A DNA stretch of 64,000 bases, taken from NCBI RefSeq assembly GCF_014645835.1, contig NZ_BMMM01000002.1, positions 366,388-430,387 on the forward strand. Direction: 5' to 3'. Positions 18,539 to 28,052 of this stretch are shown in pieces (position 1 is the first letter of the stretch; every line of letters begins with the position of its first letter). Both the position numbers and the translations under genes were made by a program. A model generated the notes under the pieces. That model was not told the origin of the DNA. It was given only the letters and a program-made list of their open reading frames with translations, and searched no databases. Source of the DNA: Streptomyces albiflavescens. Its GTDB lineage: Bacteria; Actinomycetota; Actinomycetes; Streptomycetales; Streptomycetaceae.

Positions 18539-19189
18539 CTAGGTGGTCGTCCGGTCGCCGATCATCGGTGCGAGATAGCGGAACAGGATGTTCTTCAACT
18601 CCCTGACGTACGCCTCGCGCTCGGCTCCTTCGTGGGCGAGGACCAGCTCCAGGCCGGCCTTGTACATGCCCAGGCAGACATGCGCGGTGCGGGTGACCTC
18701 GGCGGCGGGGGTGTCGGGCAGGAGTGAGGAGAGCAGCGCCTCGATCCGGGAGACCAGGGTCGCGTGCAGGTCGTCGTGCTCCTCGGTGATCCGGCCGGGG
18801 ATGTCCGGACCGTGCATCAGCGCGAAGAACACGGGATGGTCGCAGTTGAAGGCGATGAAGCGGTCGACGGCGGCGCCGACGGCCTCCTCCAGCGGGGTCG
18901 CGGGGTCGACCGGGGCGAGTGCCTCGCCGTACGTCGCGCGCATCTCGTGGATGAGCCGGTCGCCCAGCTCGATGGCGATCGCCTCTTTGTTCGGGAAGAA
19001 CTGGTACAGCGTGCCCGGGGAGACGCCTGCCTCGCGTGCGATGGCGTTCGTGCTGGCGGCGGTGTAGCCGGTCGTGCAGAAGACGGAGGCGGCGGCCTCC
19101 AGCAGCTGGGCGATACGGCGCTCGCCGCGGGCCTGCCGACGGCGGGGCCGTTCGTCGGCGGCCTGCTCCTTCTCGGGCGTCTCGGGCAC
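18539..19189 (-). CDS. TetR/AcrR-family transcriptional regulator
   Basis: This 216-residue regulator has a TetR N-terminal helix-turn-helix (AIAREAGVSPGTLYQFFPNKEAI at about 50-72). A ligand domain with no recognisable specificity follows. It is divergent from the MMPL transporter gene at 19356. Two long palindromes lie in the 166-base gap between them, so it probably represses both itself and the transporter. The inducer is likely a substrate of that transporter. Confidence 0.9.
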   Translation of the reverse strand: MPETPEKEQAADERPRRRQARGERRIAQLLEAAASVFCTTGYTAASTNAIAREAGVSPGTLYQFFPNKEAIAIELGDRLIHEMRATYGEALAPVDPATPLEEAVGAAVDRFIAFNCDHPVFFALMHGPDIPGRITEEHDDLHATLVSRIEALLSSLLPDTPAAEVTRTAHVCLGMYKAGLELVLAHEGAEREAYVRELKNILFRYLAPMIGDRTTT

Positions 19190-19221
19190 GAGTTATCCCC
19201 AGTTCTCCGAACGAGATTGAC

Positions 19222-19274
19222 AAACGCGAGCGGTCGCTCGCATTCTGGTGAAACGCGAGCGATCTCTCGCGTTT
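19222..19274. promoter_or_regulatory. Two TetR-type operators between the regulator and MMPL genes
   Basis: Two inverted repeats share the half-site AAACGCGAGCG. Site one is at 19222-19243 (inner palindrome GCGAGCGGTCGCTCGC) and site two at 19251-19274, where AAACGCGAG pairs with CTCGCGTTT. The left ends are 29 bp apart. Their place between divergent regulator and transporter genes supports a TetR operator role. Confidence 0.8.
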
Positions 19275-19355
19275 GCCAGTCTATGGCAAGAGACGACCCA
19301 TGCTGCCTGAACGGATGGGCGGGATGCAGGGTCACGGTGAAGGGGACGCCGCACG

Positions 19356-21767
19356 ATGACCGACGTCAGCAGCGAAGGCCACGGCCCTGAGAGGGGCGGG
19401 GGCGACGACCGCGGGAAGCGCTCGGTCGGCGGTCACGGGAGCGGTGCGGGCGGCGGCCGCGGGAGCGGTGCGGACGGCGGATCGCGGGCAGGGAGTGCGC
19501 GCGTGGGCGGCTGGACCCGTTTCGTGACGGCGCGGCCCCGGCTCTCCCTGCTCGTCGCGCTGCTGCTCACCGCGCTGGCCGTGGTCGCCGGCAGTGGGGT
19601 CGCCGACCGGCTGGGCAGCGGCGGCTGGCAGGACCCGACGGCCGAGTCCACCTACGCGACCAAGGCGCTGGAGCGGGAGTTCCCCGCCTCGCAGCCCAAT
19701 CTGCTGCTCCTCGTCGAGTCGGGAAGCGCCTCGGTCGACGATCGCTCGATCGCCGCCGAGGCGAATCGGCTCGCGGCGCGGCTCGCCGGCGAGCGGGGCG
19801 TCACGGGCGTCGGTTCGTACTGGCAGTCCGGCTCACCGGCACTGAAGGCGAAGGACGGGCACGAGGCGCTCGTCACCGCGCGGCTGACCGGAGACGAGAA
19901 GACCGCCGGCGAGACCCTGGACCGCCTCGCGTCCTCCTATCGGGGCACGCACGGCCCGGTCGAGGTCAAGCTCGGCGGACCGGTCGCCGTGCAGCACGAG
20001 ATGCAGACCACGATCCGCGAGGACCTGACGCGGGCCGAGCTGATCGCCCTCCCGGTGACCCTCGTGCTGCTGGTGATGGTCTTCGGCAGCGCGATCGCGG
20101 CTCTGCTGCCTCTCGTGGTGGGCATCATCGCGATCCTGGGCACGAACGCGGTGCTGCGCGGCCTCACCGAGTTCACCGACGTCTCCGTCTTCGCGATGAA
20201 CCTCACCACGGCCCTGGGACTCGGCCTCGCCATCGACTACGCCCTGTTCATCGTCCGCAGATTCCGTGAGGAACTCGCCGCGGGCGCCGAGCCGTTGACC
20301 GCCGTGGGCACCACGCTGCGCACCGCCGGACGTACGGTCCTCTTCTCGTCCCTCACGGTCGCCGTGTCGCTGGCCGCCATGCTGCTCTTCCCGCAGTACT
20401 TCCTCCGCTCCTTCGCGTACGCGGGCATCGCCGTGGTGCTGCTGGCCGCGGCCGCCGCGCTGATCCTGCTCCCGGCGGCGCTGGTGCTGCTCGGGGACCG
20501 GGTGAACTCTCTCGACCTGCGGCGCCTGTTCCGGCGCGGCAAGCCGTCGGCGACCGGTGGAGGAGCCGCCTGGGGACGCATGGCCTCCCTCGTCATGCGC
20601 AGGGCGCCGATCTTCGCGGTGGCCACCACGGTCGGCCTGGTCGTCCTCGGGCTGCCCTTCCTGGGCGTGAAGTTCGGCACCGCGGACGACCGTCAGCTGC
20701 CCTCCGGCGCCGAGTCGCATGTGGTCCAGCAGCACATACGGGACGGCTTCCCGGGCAACCCCGGCGGGAGCCTGGAAGTGCTCGCCGAGGGGCAGGCCAC
20801 CGAGACGCAGTACGCGCGGTACAAGGACCGGATCGCCGCGCTGTCCGAGGTACTGCGGGTGGACGGGCCTCTGGTGAAGGGCGACTCGGCGTACTTCACG
20901 GTGCTGCCGAAGGGCGAGGCCGTCGGCGACGGGGCTCAGCGCCTGGTGGGTGAACTCCGCGCGACGGACGCCCCGTTCGACACCTCGGTGACCGGCACGG
21001 CCGCCGTCCTGGTCGACTCCAAGCACGCGATCGCCGATCGGCTCCCCTGGGCGGCGGCGTTCATCGCGATCGTCACCTTGCTCCTGGTGTTCCTCCTGAC
21101 CGGCAGCGTGCTGATCCCGATCCAGGCGGTGCTGCTCAACGCGCTCAGCCTGACGGCGATGTTCGGGGCGGTGGTCTGGGTCTTCCAGGACGGCCATCTG
21201 TCGGGCCTGCTGGACTTCACCAGCCCGGGTTCCATCGAGACGACCCTCCCGGTCCTCATGTTCTGCGTCGCGTTCGGCCTCTCCATGGACTACGGCGTCT
21301 TCCTCCTCTCCCGAATAAAGGAGGAGTACGACCACACCGGCGACCACCGGGAGGCGGTTCGCTTCGGTCTGCAGCGCACCGGCGGGCTGATCACCGCGGC
21401 CGCGGTCATCCTCGCGGTGGTGATGGTCGCGATCGGCACCTCGCGCGTGACCAACACCAAGATGCTCGGCCTGGGCATCGCGCTCGCCGTGCTGATGGAC
21501 GCGATGGTCGTGCGCAGCCTGCTGGTTCCGGCGGTCATGCGCCTCACGGGCCGCGCGACGTGGTGGGCGCCGGGGCCGCTGCGGCGATTCCACGACCGTT
21601 TCGGACTGAGTGAGGGGGATGCCCCGGCGGCCGACGCCCCGGAAGCCGCGGAGGAGGGTGACCGGGACCAGGACCGGGACCAGGACCAGGACCGAGATCA
21701 GGACGGGGAGCGAGACCAGGACGGGGAGCGGGACCAGGACCGGGACAAGGCCGAGGCTCGCGGCTAG
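19356..21767 (+). CDS. MMPL-family RND transporter
   Basis: The 803-residue protein has two MMPL halves of about six spans each around large extracytoplasmic loops. The proton-relay segments [18 protein letters not shown] (first half) and [19 protein letters not shown] (second half) contain the family Asp-Tyr pair. The first 45 residues are Gly/Ser/Arg-rich. The last 40 or so are an extremely charged low-complexity tail of repeated Asp, Gln and Arg. MMPL proteins export lipids, siderophores or drugs; the cargo is unknown. Divergent TetR control is likely. Confidence 0.92.
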   Translation: MTDVSSEGHGPERGGGDDRGKRSVGGHGSGAGGGRGSGADGGSRAGSARVGGWTRFVTARPRLSLLVALLLTALAVVAGSGVADRLGSGGWQDPTAESTYATKALEREFPASQPNLLLLVESGSASVDDRSIAAEANRLAARLAGERGVTGVGSYWQSGSPALKAKDGHEALVTARLTGDEKTAGETLDRLASSYRGTHGPVEVKLGGPVAVQHEMQTTIREDLTRAELIALPVTLVLLVMVFGSAIAALLPLVVGIIAILGTNAVLRGLTEFTDVSVFAMNLTTALGLGLAIDYALFIVRRFREELAAGAEPLTAVGTTLRTAGRTVLFSSLTVAVSLAAMLLFPQYFLRSFAYAGIAVVLLAAAAALILLPAALVLLGDRVNSLDLRRLFRRGKPSATGGGAAWGRMASLVMRRAPIFAVATTVGLVVLGLPFLGVKFGTADDRQLPSGAESHVVQQHIRDGFPGNPGGSLEVLAEGQATETQYARYKDRIAALSEVLRVDGPLVKGDSAYFTVLPKGEAVGDGAQRLVGELRATDAPFDTSVTGTAAVLVDSKHAIADRLPWAAAFIAIVTLLLVFLLTGSVLIPIQAVLLNALSLTAMFGAVVWVFQDGHLSGLLDFTSPGSIETTLPVLMFCVAFGLSMDYGVFLLSRIKEEYDHTGDHREAVRFGLQRTGGLITAAAVILAVVMVAIGTSRVTNTKMLGLGIALAVLMDAMVVRSLLVPAVMRLTGRATWWAPGPLRRFHDRFGLSEGDAPAADAPEAAEEGDRDQDRDQDQDRDQDGERDQDGERDQDRDKAEARG

Positions 21768-21808
21768 CGTTCACCCGGAAGGTGATCTCCGGGCGGAGGG
21801 CGGGACGG

Positions 21809-22852
21809 ATGCGGGCAGTGGTGTTCGAGCGGTACGGGGAGCCGGCCGAGGTACGTGAGGTGGCGGACCCGACTCCCGCGGAGCACGGGGTCGTGGTGCG
21901 GGTCGAGGCCACCGGGCTGTGCCGCAGCGACTGGCACGGCTGGATGGGGCACGACCCGGACATCACGCTGCCGCATGTGCCGGGGCACGAACTCGCGGGG
22001 GTCGTCGAGGCGGTGGGCGCCCGGGTGACCGGCTGGCGCTCCGGCGACCGGGTCACCGTCCCGTTCGTCTGCGCCTGCGGAAGCTGTCCCTCGTGCGCGG
22101 CGGGCGACCAGCAGGTGTGCGAACGGCAGACCCAGCCGGGGTTCACGCACTGGGGCTCCTTCGCGCAGTACGTGGCACTCGATCACGCCGATGTGAACCT
22201 GGTCGCGGTGCCGGACGCGCTGTCCTTCGCGACGGCGGCCTCGCTGGGCTGCCGGTTCGCCACGGCGTTTCGCGCGGTGGTCGCGCAGGGGCGTGCGGCC
22301 GCGGGGGAGTGGGTCGCGGTGCATGGCTGCGGAGGCGTGGGCCTGTCGGCGGTGATGATCGCGGCGGCGTCGGGGGCGAGGGTCGTGGCCGTCGATGTGT
22401 CTCCGGGGGCGCTCGACCTGGCCCGGAAGTTCGGGGCGGCGGAGTGCGTGGACGCGTCCCGCGTCGGGGACACGGCGGAGGCTGTCCGCGAACTGACGGG
22501 CGGCGGTGCGCACCTGTCGCTGGATGCCCTCGGCTCCCCGGTCACCTGCGCGGCCTCGGTGAACGGCCTGCGCCGCCGGGGCCGTCATGTCCAGGTGGGC
22601 CTGCTGCCCTCGCCGACGGGCTCCACCCCGGTCCCGATGGCCCGCGTGATCGGTCTCGAACTCGAACTGCTGGGCAGCCACGGGATGGCGGCGCACGCCT
22701 ACCCGGAGATGCTGGAGCTGGTCCGGGCGGGGGTGCTGCGGCCCGACCTCCTGGTGACGTCCACCATCCCGCTGGACGCGGTACCCGCCGCGCTGGCGGG
22801 GATGGGGACGGCAGGGGGGTCGGGGGTGACCGTCATCGAGCCCTGGAGCTGA
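21809..22852 (+). CDS. Zinc-dependent alcohol dehydrogenase (MDR family)
   Basis: The 347-residue enzyme has the medium-chain dehydrogenase layout. Catalytic zinc ligands include the Cys of [10 protein letters not shown] and the GHE motif, and structural zinc is held by the four cysteines of [17 protein letters not shown]. The nucleotide fold has GCGGVGLS. The start at 21809 (MRAVVF) is chosen over 21782 because GGAGGG precedes it and it gives the family N-terminus. The start lies 42 bases after the MMPL gene, so the two may be co-transcribed. The substrate alcohol is not predictable. Confidence 0.9.
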   Translation: MRAVVFERYGEPAEVREVADPTPAEHGVVVRVEATGLCRSDWHGWMGHDPDITLPHVPGHELAGVVEAVGARVTGWRSGDRVTVPFVCACGSCPSCAAGDQQVCERQTQPGFTHWGSFAQYVALDHADVNLVAVPDALSFATAASLGCRFATAFRAVVAQGRAAAGEWVAVHGCGGVGLSAVMIAAASGARVVAVDVSPGALDLARKFGAAECVDASRVGDTAEAVRELTGGGAHLSLDALGSPVTCAASVNGLRRRGRHVQVGLLPSPTGSTPVPMARVIGLELELLGSHGMAAHAYPEMLELVRAGVLRPDLLVTSTIPLDAVPAALAGMGTAGGSGVTVIEPWS

Positions 22853-23429
22853 CCCCCGTCTTCGGGTGCCCGCGGTGCGTGGCCCACTCGTGGGCGAGGA
22901 TCGACATGATCGTCTCGTCGGCCCAGACGCCGCCCCGCATCTCGGTCTGGCGCCGGACGCCCTCCTCGACGAAGCCGACCTTGTCGTAGACGCGGCGGGC
23001 CCGGTGGTTGTCGCTGTACAGCTCCAACTCGATCCGGTGCAGGCCAAGTTGCTCGAATCCATGACCGACGATGAGCCGGGCGGCCTCCGTGCCGAGCCCT
23101 CTCCCGCGCCCACGGGGGCCGATGAGCGTGCGGAAGGTGCAGCTGCGGCCGGCCGGGTTCCACTCGTGGAGGACGACCTCGCCGACGAGTTCACCCGTCG
23201 CGCGGTCGGTCACGGCGAGGTCCAGCCGGTCGGTCTGCGCGCTGCGGGAGCCGTACCAGGTACGCAGCCGTTCCGGCGTGAGTTCGTTCGGCGGCTCGCC
23301 GGTGAACCGGATGACCTCGGGGTCCTCGATGATCTCCGCGATACCGAGGGCGTCGTCCTCGGTGAACGGTCGCAGGACGGTCATGTCTCCGGTGAGGACG
23401 GGCTTGAGGGAGAAGTCGGCCTGGCTCAT
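22833..23429 (-). CDS. GNAT acetyltransferase (RimJ/RimL-like)
   Basis: This 198-residue protein resembles RimJ/RimL-type N-acetyltransferases. The acetyl-CoA loop reads [12 protein letters not shown], followed by [23 protein letters not shown]. The start at 23429 (MSQADF) is preferred to 23489 as the extra residues have no family counterpart. The gene converges on the alcohol dehydrogenase and overlaps its 3' end by 20 bases. The acceptor could be a protein N-terminus or a small amine. Confidence 0.85.
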   Translation of the reverse strand: MSQADFSLKPVLTGDMTVLRPFTEDDALGIAEIIEDPEVIRFTGEPPNELTPERLRTWYGSRSAQTDRLDLAVTDRATGELVGEVVLHEWNPAGRSCTFRTLIGPRGRGRGLGTEAARLIVGHGFEQLGLHRIELELYSDNHRARRVYDKVGFVEEGVRRQTEMRGGVWADETIMSILAHEWATHRGHPKTGVSSRAR

Positions 23430-23524
23430 CCCCGGATCTTCCGCAACCGACGGGCGTACGGGCAAATGGATTTGCCCTGTGCCCCGCACGCCTGGGGCGG
23501 GGCACAGAGCGCGGAGGGCGTACG

Positions 23525-23725
23525 TCAGTCGTCTCTGCGGCCACGGTTTCCCGGGCGGGAGGCGACCCAGGTCCGGACGGTGTCCGCGTACCAGTAGGGT
23601 TTTCCGCGTTCCACATGGTCGGGCGGGGGGAGCAGCCCGTGCTTGCGGTAGGACCGCACGGTGTCCGGCTGCACCTTGATGTGCGCGGCGATCTCCTTGT
23701 ACGACCAGAGCCTACGGTCGGTCAT
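23525..23725 (-). CDS. Small helix-turn-helix DNA-binding protein
   Basis: The 66-residue protein is essentially one helix-turn-helix of the MerR/AlpA type: YKEIAAHIKVQPDTVRSYRK followed by a wing-like GLLPPPDHVERGKPYWY. The ATG at 23725 has GGAGGT about nine bases upstream, and the longer frame to 23803 lacks support. Such stand-alone domains occur as transcription regulators or excision factors. No integrase or prophage gene is nearby, so a regulatory role is more likely. Confidence 0.8.
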   Translation of the reverse strand: MTDRRLWSYKEIAAHIKVQPDTVRSYRKHGLLPPPDHVERGKPYWYADTVRTWVASRPGNRGRRDD

Positions 23726-24204
23726 GGCGGCACCTCCCTGCGCGCACCGCGGCGGCGGCCGGGGGCGGCCGTCGGGGGAGCCGGGCGCTGCGCTGGCGAT
23801 CACATAGCCTGTGCCCCGTCAACGACCCGGCGTGAGCGCAGGACAGCCCCTGTAGACCGGGTGTGACGCAAGACCCGCGTACACGCAACATGCGTGACAG
23901 AAAAGGGTCCTTTGTGACACGAGTGACGCATTGGCGGCCACGTGCTACCGCTGTGCACCGCCGTACGAGCGCGCTGTGCACCGCCGTACGAGCGCGCCGG
24001 CCGCACCGCTGTACGAGCACGCCGGCCGCACCGCTGTAAGGGCAAGCCAAGATGGGCCGGACCTTTGCCCAGGCTCTCCACTACGTTCGAGCAGGGGATA
24101 CCCGTATCGCCAGGCCCGGCCCACCGGCTGTCCGCATCCCCCCGGGTCCGCGGGCGAAGCGCTACGTCCGGCAGTCGGGCGACGGGGGTCCCGCGGGTGA
24201 AGCG
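23726..24204. repeat. Gene-free stretch with 23-25-bp tandem repeats
   Basis: No credible gene is seen across 480 bases. Two exact 23-bp copies beginning GCTGTGCACCGCCGTACGAG lie at 23950-23972 and 23973-23995. Two related 25-bp copies beginning GCCGGCCGCACCGCTGTA follow at 23996-24020 and from 24021. Open frames across the repeats are compositional artefacts. The copies are directly adjacent, so this is not a CRISPR array. Confidence 0.7.
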
Positions 24205-25164
24205 CTATGCCCCGCAGGACCTCAAGAACGCCCGAGTCCGCTGCGCGATCGGCAGCGGCTTGTCCGGCGGGCACGGGTACATGTCCTGCTCGACGATCGC
24301 GAAGAGATCGACGCCGAGCTGCTGCGCGGCGGCGAGGACGGGCTCCAGCGCCGGTACACCGGACGGCGGTTCGCACATCACGCCACGGGCCACGGCGGGC
24401 CCGAACGGCACCTCGCCCGCACGGACCTCGGCCAGGATCAGCGGATCCACCTGCTTGAGGTGGAGGTAGCCGATGCGCTCGCCGTATGTCTCGATGAGCT
24501 TGACGCTGTCGCCGCCGCAGTACGCGTAGTGGCCCGTGTCGAGGCACAGCGACACGAGCGAGGAATCGGTCGCGTCGAGGAAACGCGTGACGTTCTCCTC
24601 GCTGTCGATGTGTGTGTCCGCGTGCGGATGGACGACGACCCGCAGCCCGTAGCGCTCGCGCACCTCGTGGGCGAGCCGCTCGGTCTGGGCGGTGAGATTG
24701 CGCCACTGCGTCGGCGTCAGCGTGCTGTCCTCCAGCACCTCACCGGTCTTGTCGTCCCGCCAGAAGGCCGGGATGACGACGAGGTGCTCGGCACCCATCG
24801 CCTGGGTGAGCGCGGCGATGTCCGAGACGTGCGCCCAGGTGGATTCCCACACCGCGGGACCACGGTGCAGACCGGTGAAGACCGTGCCGGCCGAGACGGT
24901 GAGCCCGCGCCGCGCGGTCTCCTCCTTGAGGACGGCCGGATCGGTGGGCAGATAGCCGTACGGGCCGAGCTCGATCCACTCGTACCCGGATGCGGAGACC
25001 TCGTCGAGGAAGCGCTGCCAGGGGACTTGCCGGCGGTCGTCGGGGAACCAGACGCCCCAGGAGTCGGGAGCCGAACCGATCCGGATGCGGGACAGTGAGG
25101 ACGAAGGCGACGGCCGCGGCGACGGTGACGACTGAGGCGATGACTGCGGTGACGACGAGGTCAT
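24205..25164 (-). CDS. IolE-like sugar phosphate isomerase/epimerase
   Basis: The 319-residue TIM-barrel protein is of the IolE/xylose-isomerase-like type (GSAPDSWGVWFPDD, WIELGPYGYLP, VHPHADTHID, LCLDTGHYAY, YLHLKQVDP). Likely metal ligands are the Asp and His of DTGHYAY and the final Glu of IVEQDMYP. The start at 25164 follows the reading that the earlier frame crosses the promoter region. The first 25 residues are a Ser/Pro/Gln-rich repeat. It is divergent from iolC and may be the 2-keto-myo-inositol dehydratase of the pathway. Confidence 0.82.
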   Translation of the reverse strand: MTSSSPQSSPQSSPSPRPSPSSSLSRIRIGSAPDSWGVWFPDDRRQVPWQRFLDEVSASGYEWIELGPYGYLPTDPAVLKEETARRGLTVSAGTVFTGLHRGPAVWESTWAHVSDIAALTQAMGAEHLVVIPAFWRDDKTGEVLEDSTLTPTQWRNLTAQTERLAHEVRERYGLRVVVHPHADTHIDSEENVTRFLDATDSSLVSLCLDTGHYAYCGGDSVKLIETYGERIGYLHLKQVDPLILAEVRAGEVPFGPAVARGVMCEPPSGVPALEPVLAAAQQLGVDLFAIVEQDMYPCPPDKPLPIAQRTRAFLRSCGA

Positions 25165-25286
25165 GGGCGTCAGCTTCCGGCGACCCCGGAGAGGTGTCAA
25201 GGCCTGGTCCGGATGTCCGGACAAAACATTGACAGGGCTCCCCGCGCGGGAATACACCTGGGGGCAGCCGAAGCGAAGGGAAGTCG
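25165..25286. promoter_or_regulatory. Divergent promoter and operator of the inositol genes
   Basis: A 16-bp palindrome GTCCGGATGTCCGGAC lies at 25207-25222, made of 7-bp arms around TG. A consensus TTGACA -35 element follows at 25229-25234 on the plus strand, with a possible AATACA -10 sixteen bases on, placed to drive iolC. The palindrome is only six bases from the -35 box and lies between divergent genes, so it is a likely repressor site for both. No regulator gene for it is in the cluster. Confidence 0.65.
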
Positions 25287-26237
25287 ATGGCGTACGACCT
25301 GATCACCATGGGGCGGATCGGCGTGGACCTCTACCCGTTGCAGACGGGGGTCCCGCTGGCCCAGGTGACGTCCTTCGGGAAGTTCCTCGGCGGCTCGGCG
25401 ACGAACGTCGCGGTGGCCGCCGCCCGGCTCGGACGGCGCACGGCGGTGATCACTCGGACGGGTGAGGACCCCTTCGGCACCTACCTCCACGAGGCACTGC
25501 GCGACTTCGGCGTCGACGACCGCTGGGTCACTCCTGTCCCCGGCCTGCCGACCCCCGTCACCTTCTGCGAGATCTTCCCGCCGGACGACTTCCCGCTCTA
25601 CTTCTACCGTCGGCCCAAGGCCCCCGACCTGGAGATCGACGCGCACGACCTCGACCTGGACGCCGTCCGCGACACCCGCCTGTTCTGGGTGACGGGCACG
25701 GGTCTGAGCGAGGAGCCCAGCCGCACGGCGACCCTCGCGGCACTGGCCCACCGCGCCAAGTCCGGCACGACGGTCTTCGACCTCGACTGGCGGCCCATGT
25801 TCTGGAAGGACACGGCCTCCGCCCGGCCTTTCTATGCCGAGGCCCTGCGCCACACCACCGTGGCCGTCGGCAACGTGGACGAGGTGGAGATCGCCACGGG
25901 CGAGCGTGAACCGCTCGCGGCCGCCCGCGCCCTGCTGGAGGCCGGCGTGGAGCTCGCCGTCGTCAAGCAGGGCCCCAAGGGCGTCCTCGCCGTCCACCGC
26001 GACGGCACCTCCGCCGAGGTCCCGCCCCTCCCGGTGACGGTCCTCAACGGCCTCGGGGCCGGCGACGCCTTCGGCGGTTCCCTGTGCCACGGCCTGCTCG
26101 CCGACTGGGATCTGGAGCGCGTCATGCGGCACGCGAACGCCGCCGGCGCCATCGTCGCGTCCCGTCTGGAGTGCTCCTCCGCGATGCCGACACCCGACGA
26201 GGTCGAGGACGCGCTCAGGGCTGGAGCGGTGCTATGA
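25287..26237 (+). CDS. iolC: 5-dehydro-2-deoxygluconokinase
   Basis: This 316-residue PfkB-family kinase matches IolC, which phosphorylates 5-dehydro-2-deoxy-D-gluconate in inositol breakdown. It has the characteristic MGRIGVDLYP start, GGSATNVAVAAARLG binding motif, FYRRPKAPDLEI insert and LGAGDAFGGS catalytic signature. It opens a rightward operon and overlaps the next gene by ATGA. Its partners IolB, IolD and MmsA confirm the pathway. Confidence 0.94.
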   Translation: MAYDLITMGRIGVDLYPLQTGVPLAQVTSFGKFLGGSATNVAVAAARLGRRTAVITRTGEDPFGTYLHEALRDFGVDDRWVTPVPGLPTPVTFCEIFPPDDFPLYFYRRPKAPDLEIDAHDLDLDAVRDTRLFWVTGTGLSEEPSRTATLAALAHRAKSGTTVFDLDWRPMFWKDTASARPFYAEALRHTTVAVGNVDEVEIATGEREPLAAARALLEAGVELAVVKQGPKGVLAVHRDGTSAEVPPLPVTVLNGLGAGDAFGGSLCHGLLADWDLERVMRHANAAGAIVASRLECSSAMPTPDEVEDALRAGAVL

Positions 26238-27211
26238 GGGCGGGACATGTCGGGGGAGCGCGGCACGAAGAAGGGGGAGACGCGCCCACGGGTGCCCCCG
26301 TCGCGTACGAGCGACTCCGATCCCCGCACCGGAAAGTCGACGTCGCCGACCTCGTCCGCACGCGCACCCATCACCCCGAGGCGATCGCCGAGGCCGCCGC
26401 CCGCCGTCCCCGCCGCCCCCTCGTCGACGATTCCGGCCGGCTGATGATCGTTGCCGCGGACCACCCGGCCCGCGGCGCCCTGGCCGTCGGCGACCGCAAG
26501 TTCGCCATGGCCGGCCGTGCCGACCTCCTCGATCGGCTCTGCCTCGCCCTGTCCCGTCCCGGGGTCGACGGTGTGCTCGCCACCGCCGACATCCTCGACG
26601 ACCTGCTGCTGCTCGGCGCCCTCGACGGCAAGGTGGTCATCGGGTCGATGAACCGCGGCGGACTCGCGGGCGCCTCCTTCGAGCTGGACGACCGGTTCAC
26701 CGGGTACCGCCCGCGGGACATCGAGCGGCTCGGCTTCGACGCGGGCAAGCTGTTGCTGCGCATCGACTACGACGACCCGGGCTCGCTGCGCACCCTGGAA
26801 GCCACCGCCCGGATCATCGACGAGATGGCGGAGCGCCGACTCCCGGTCTTCGTCGAGCCGTTCCTGTGCCGCCGCCGTGACGACGGGACGCTGCGCAACG
26901 ACCTGAGCGCCGAGGCCGTCACCAAGTCCATCGCCATCGCCGGCGGCCTGGGCGGCAGTTCGGCGTACACCTGGCTGAAGGTCCCCGTCACCGAGAACCC
27001 CGACGACATGGCCCGTGTCATGGAGACCTCCACGCTGCCCGCCGTCCTCCTCGGCGGTGACGTCGGAGAGGACCAGGAGGGCGCGTACGAGAAGTGGCGC
27101 GGCGCGCTGCACCTTCCCACCGTCCAGGGCCTGGTGGTCGGACGTTCGCTGCTCTACCCGGCGGACGGCGATGTGGCCGCGGCCGTGGACACCGCCGTAG
27201 GACTCCTGTGA
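26234..27211 (+). CDS. Cgl0159-like (beta/alpha)8 aldolase, probable inositol-pathway aldolase
   Basis: The 325-residue protein matches the Cgl0159 family of (beta/alpha)8 proteins found beside iolC in actinobacteria. It is related to class I deoxyribose-phosphate-type aldolases. Conserved stretches include VAADHPARGAL, VLATADILDDLL, LLRIDYDDPG and AYTWLKVPV, the last with a candidate Schiff-base Lys. The start at 26234 is set by the ATGA overlap with iolC. It probably cleaves 6-phospho-5-dehydro-2-deoxygluconate, the IolJ step; that is inferred from position. Confidence 0.8.
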   Translation: MRAGHVGGARHEEGGDAPTGAPVAYERLRSPHRKVDVADLVRTRTHHPEAIAEAAARRPRRPLVDDSGRLMIVAADHPARGALAVGDRKFAMAGRADLLDRLCLALSRPGVDGVLATADILDDLLLLGALDGKVVIGSMNRGGLAGASFELDDRFTGYRPRDIERLGFDAGKLLLRIDYDDPGSLRTLEATARIIDEMAERRLPVFVEPFLCRRRDDGTLRNDLSAEAVTKSIAIAGGLGGSSAYTWLKVPVTENPDDMARVMETSTLPAVLLGGDVGEDQEGAYEKWRGALHLPTVQGLVVGRSLLYPADGDVAAAVDTAVGLL

Positions 27212-27218
27212 GGGCCGC

Positions 27219-28052
27219 ATGAGCAACGAGCTGTACGTCCCCAAGGGCACCACCGCCGACGCGAACTACGCGCTCGACATCGACCCCAAACGCGCCGGCT
27301 GGACCCACAGCAGCCTGCGGATCGTGGAGCTGGGACCCGGCGGTACGCACACGTTCACCACCGGTGACAGCGAGTGGATCGTCCTTCCCCTCAACGGCGG
27401 CTGCGCCGTACAGGTGGAGGACGACGAAGAGTTCCAACTCCTGGGCAGAGAGAGCGTGTTCGCCGGAGTCTCCGACTTCGCGTACGTGCCCCGTGACGCC
27501 CGGGCCCAGATCGCCTCCGGCGCGGGAGGCCGCTTCGCCCTGGCAGGAGCGAAGTGCGAGCGCCGACTCCCCGCCCGCTACGGCCCCGCGCCGGAGGTTC
27601 CCGTCGAAGATCGCGGCAGCGGCAACTGCGCCCGCAAGGTGCGCAATTTCGCCTCCGCCGACGCCTTCGACTGCGACAAACTCATCGCCGTCGAGGTCAT
27701 CACGCCCGGCGGCAACTGGTCCTCGTACCCGCCGCACAAGCACGACGAGCACCGGCCCGGTATCGAATCGGAGCTCGAAGAGATCTACTACTTCGAGATC
27801 GACGGCTCGAACGGATTCGGCTATCAGCGCGTATTCCCTTCGCACGAGGGCGGATCCGACGTCCTCGCCGAGGTCCGCACCGGCGATGCCGTCCTCGTCC
27901 CCGACGGATGGCACGGCCCGTCCATCGCCCAGCCCGGTCACACGATGTACTACCTGAACGTGATGGCCGGACCGGGCGAGGAGCGGGAGTGGCGGATCTG
28001 CTTCCACCCGGAACACGTAGACAACACAGCAAGCACAGAGGGATACCGATGA
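27219..28052 (+). CDS. iolB: 5-deoxy-glucuronate isomerase
   Basis: The 277-residue double-cupin protein matches IolB, which converts 5-deoxy-glucuronate to 5-dehydro-2-deoxygluconate. The metal-binding cupin residues are visible in SSYPPHKHDEH and in the later EEIYYFEI and DGWHGP segments. It begins seven bases after the aldolase gene and overlaps iolD by ATGA. Confidence 0.95.
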   Translation: MSNELYVPKGTTADANYALDIDPKRAGWTHSSLRIVELGPGGTHTFTTGDSEWIVLPLNGGCAVQVEDDEEFQLLGRESVFAGVSDFAYVPRDARAQIASGAGGRFALAGAKCERRLPARYGPAPEVPVEDRGSGNCARKVRNFASADAFDCDKLIAVEVITPGGNWSSYPPHKHDEHRPGIESELEEIYYFEIDGSNGFGYQRVFPSHEGGSDVLAEVRTGDAVLVPDGWHGPSIAQPGHTMYYLNVMAGPGEEREWRICFHPEHVDNTASTEGYR

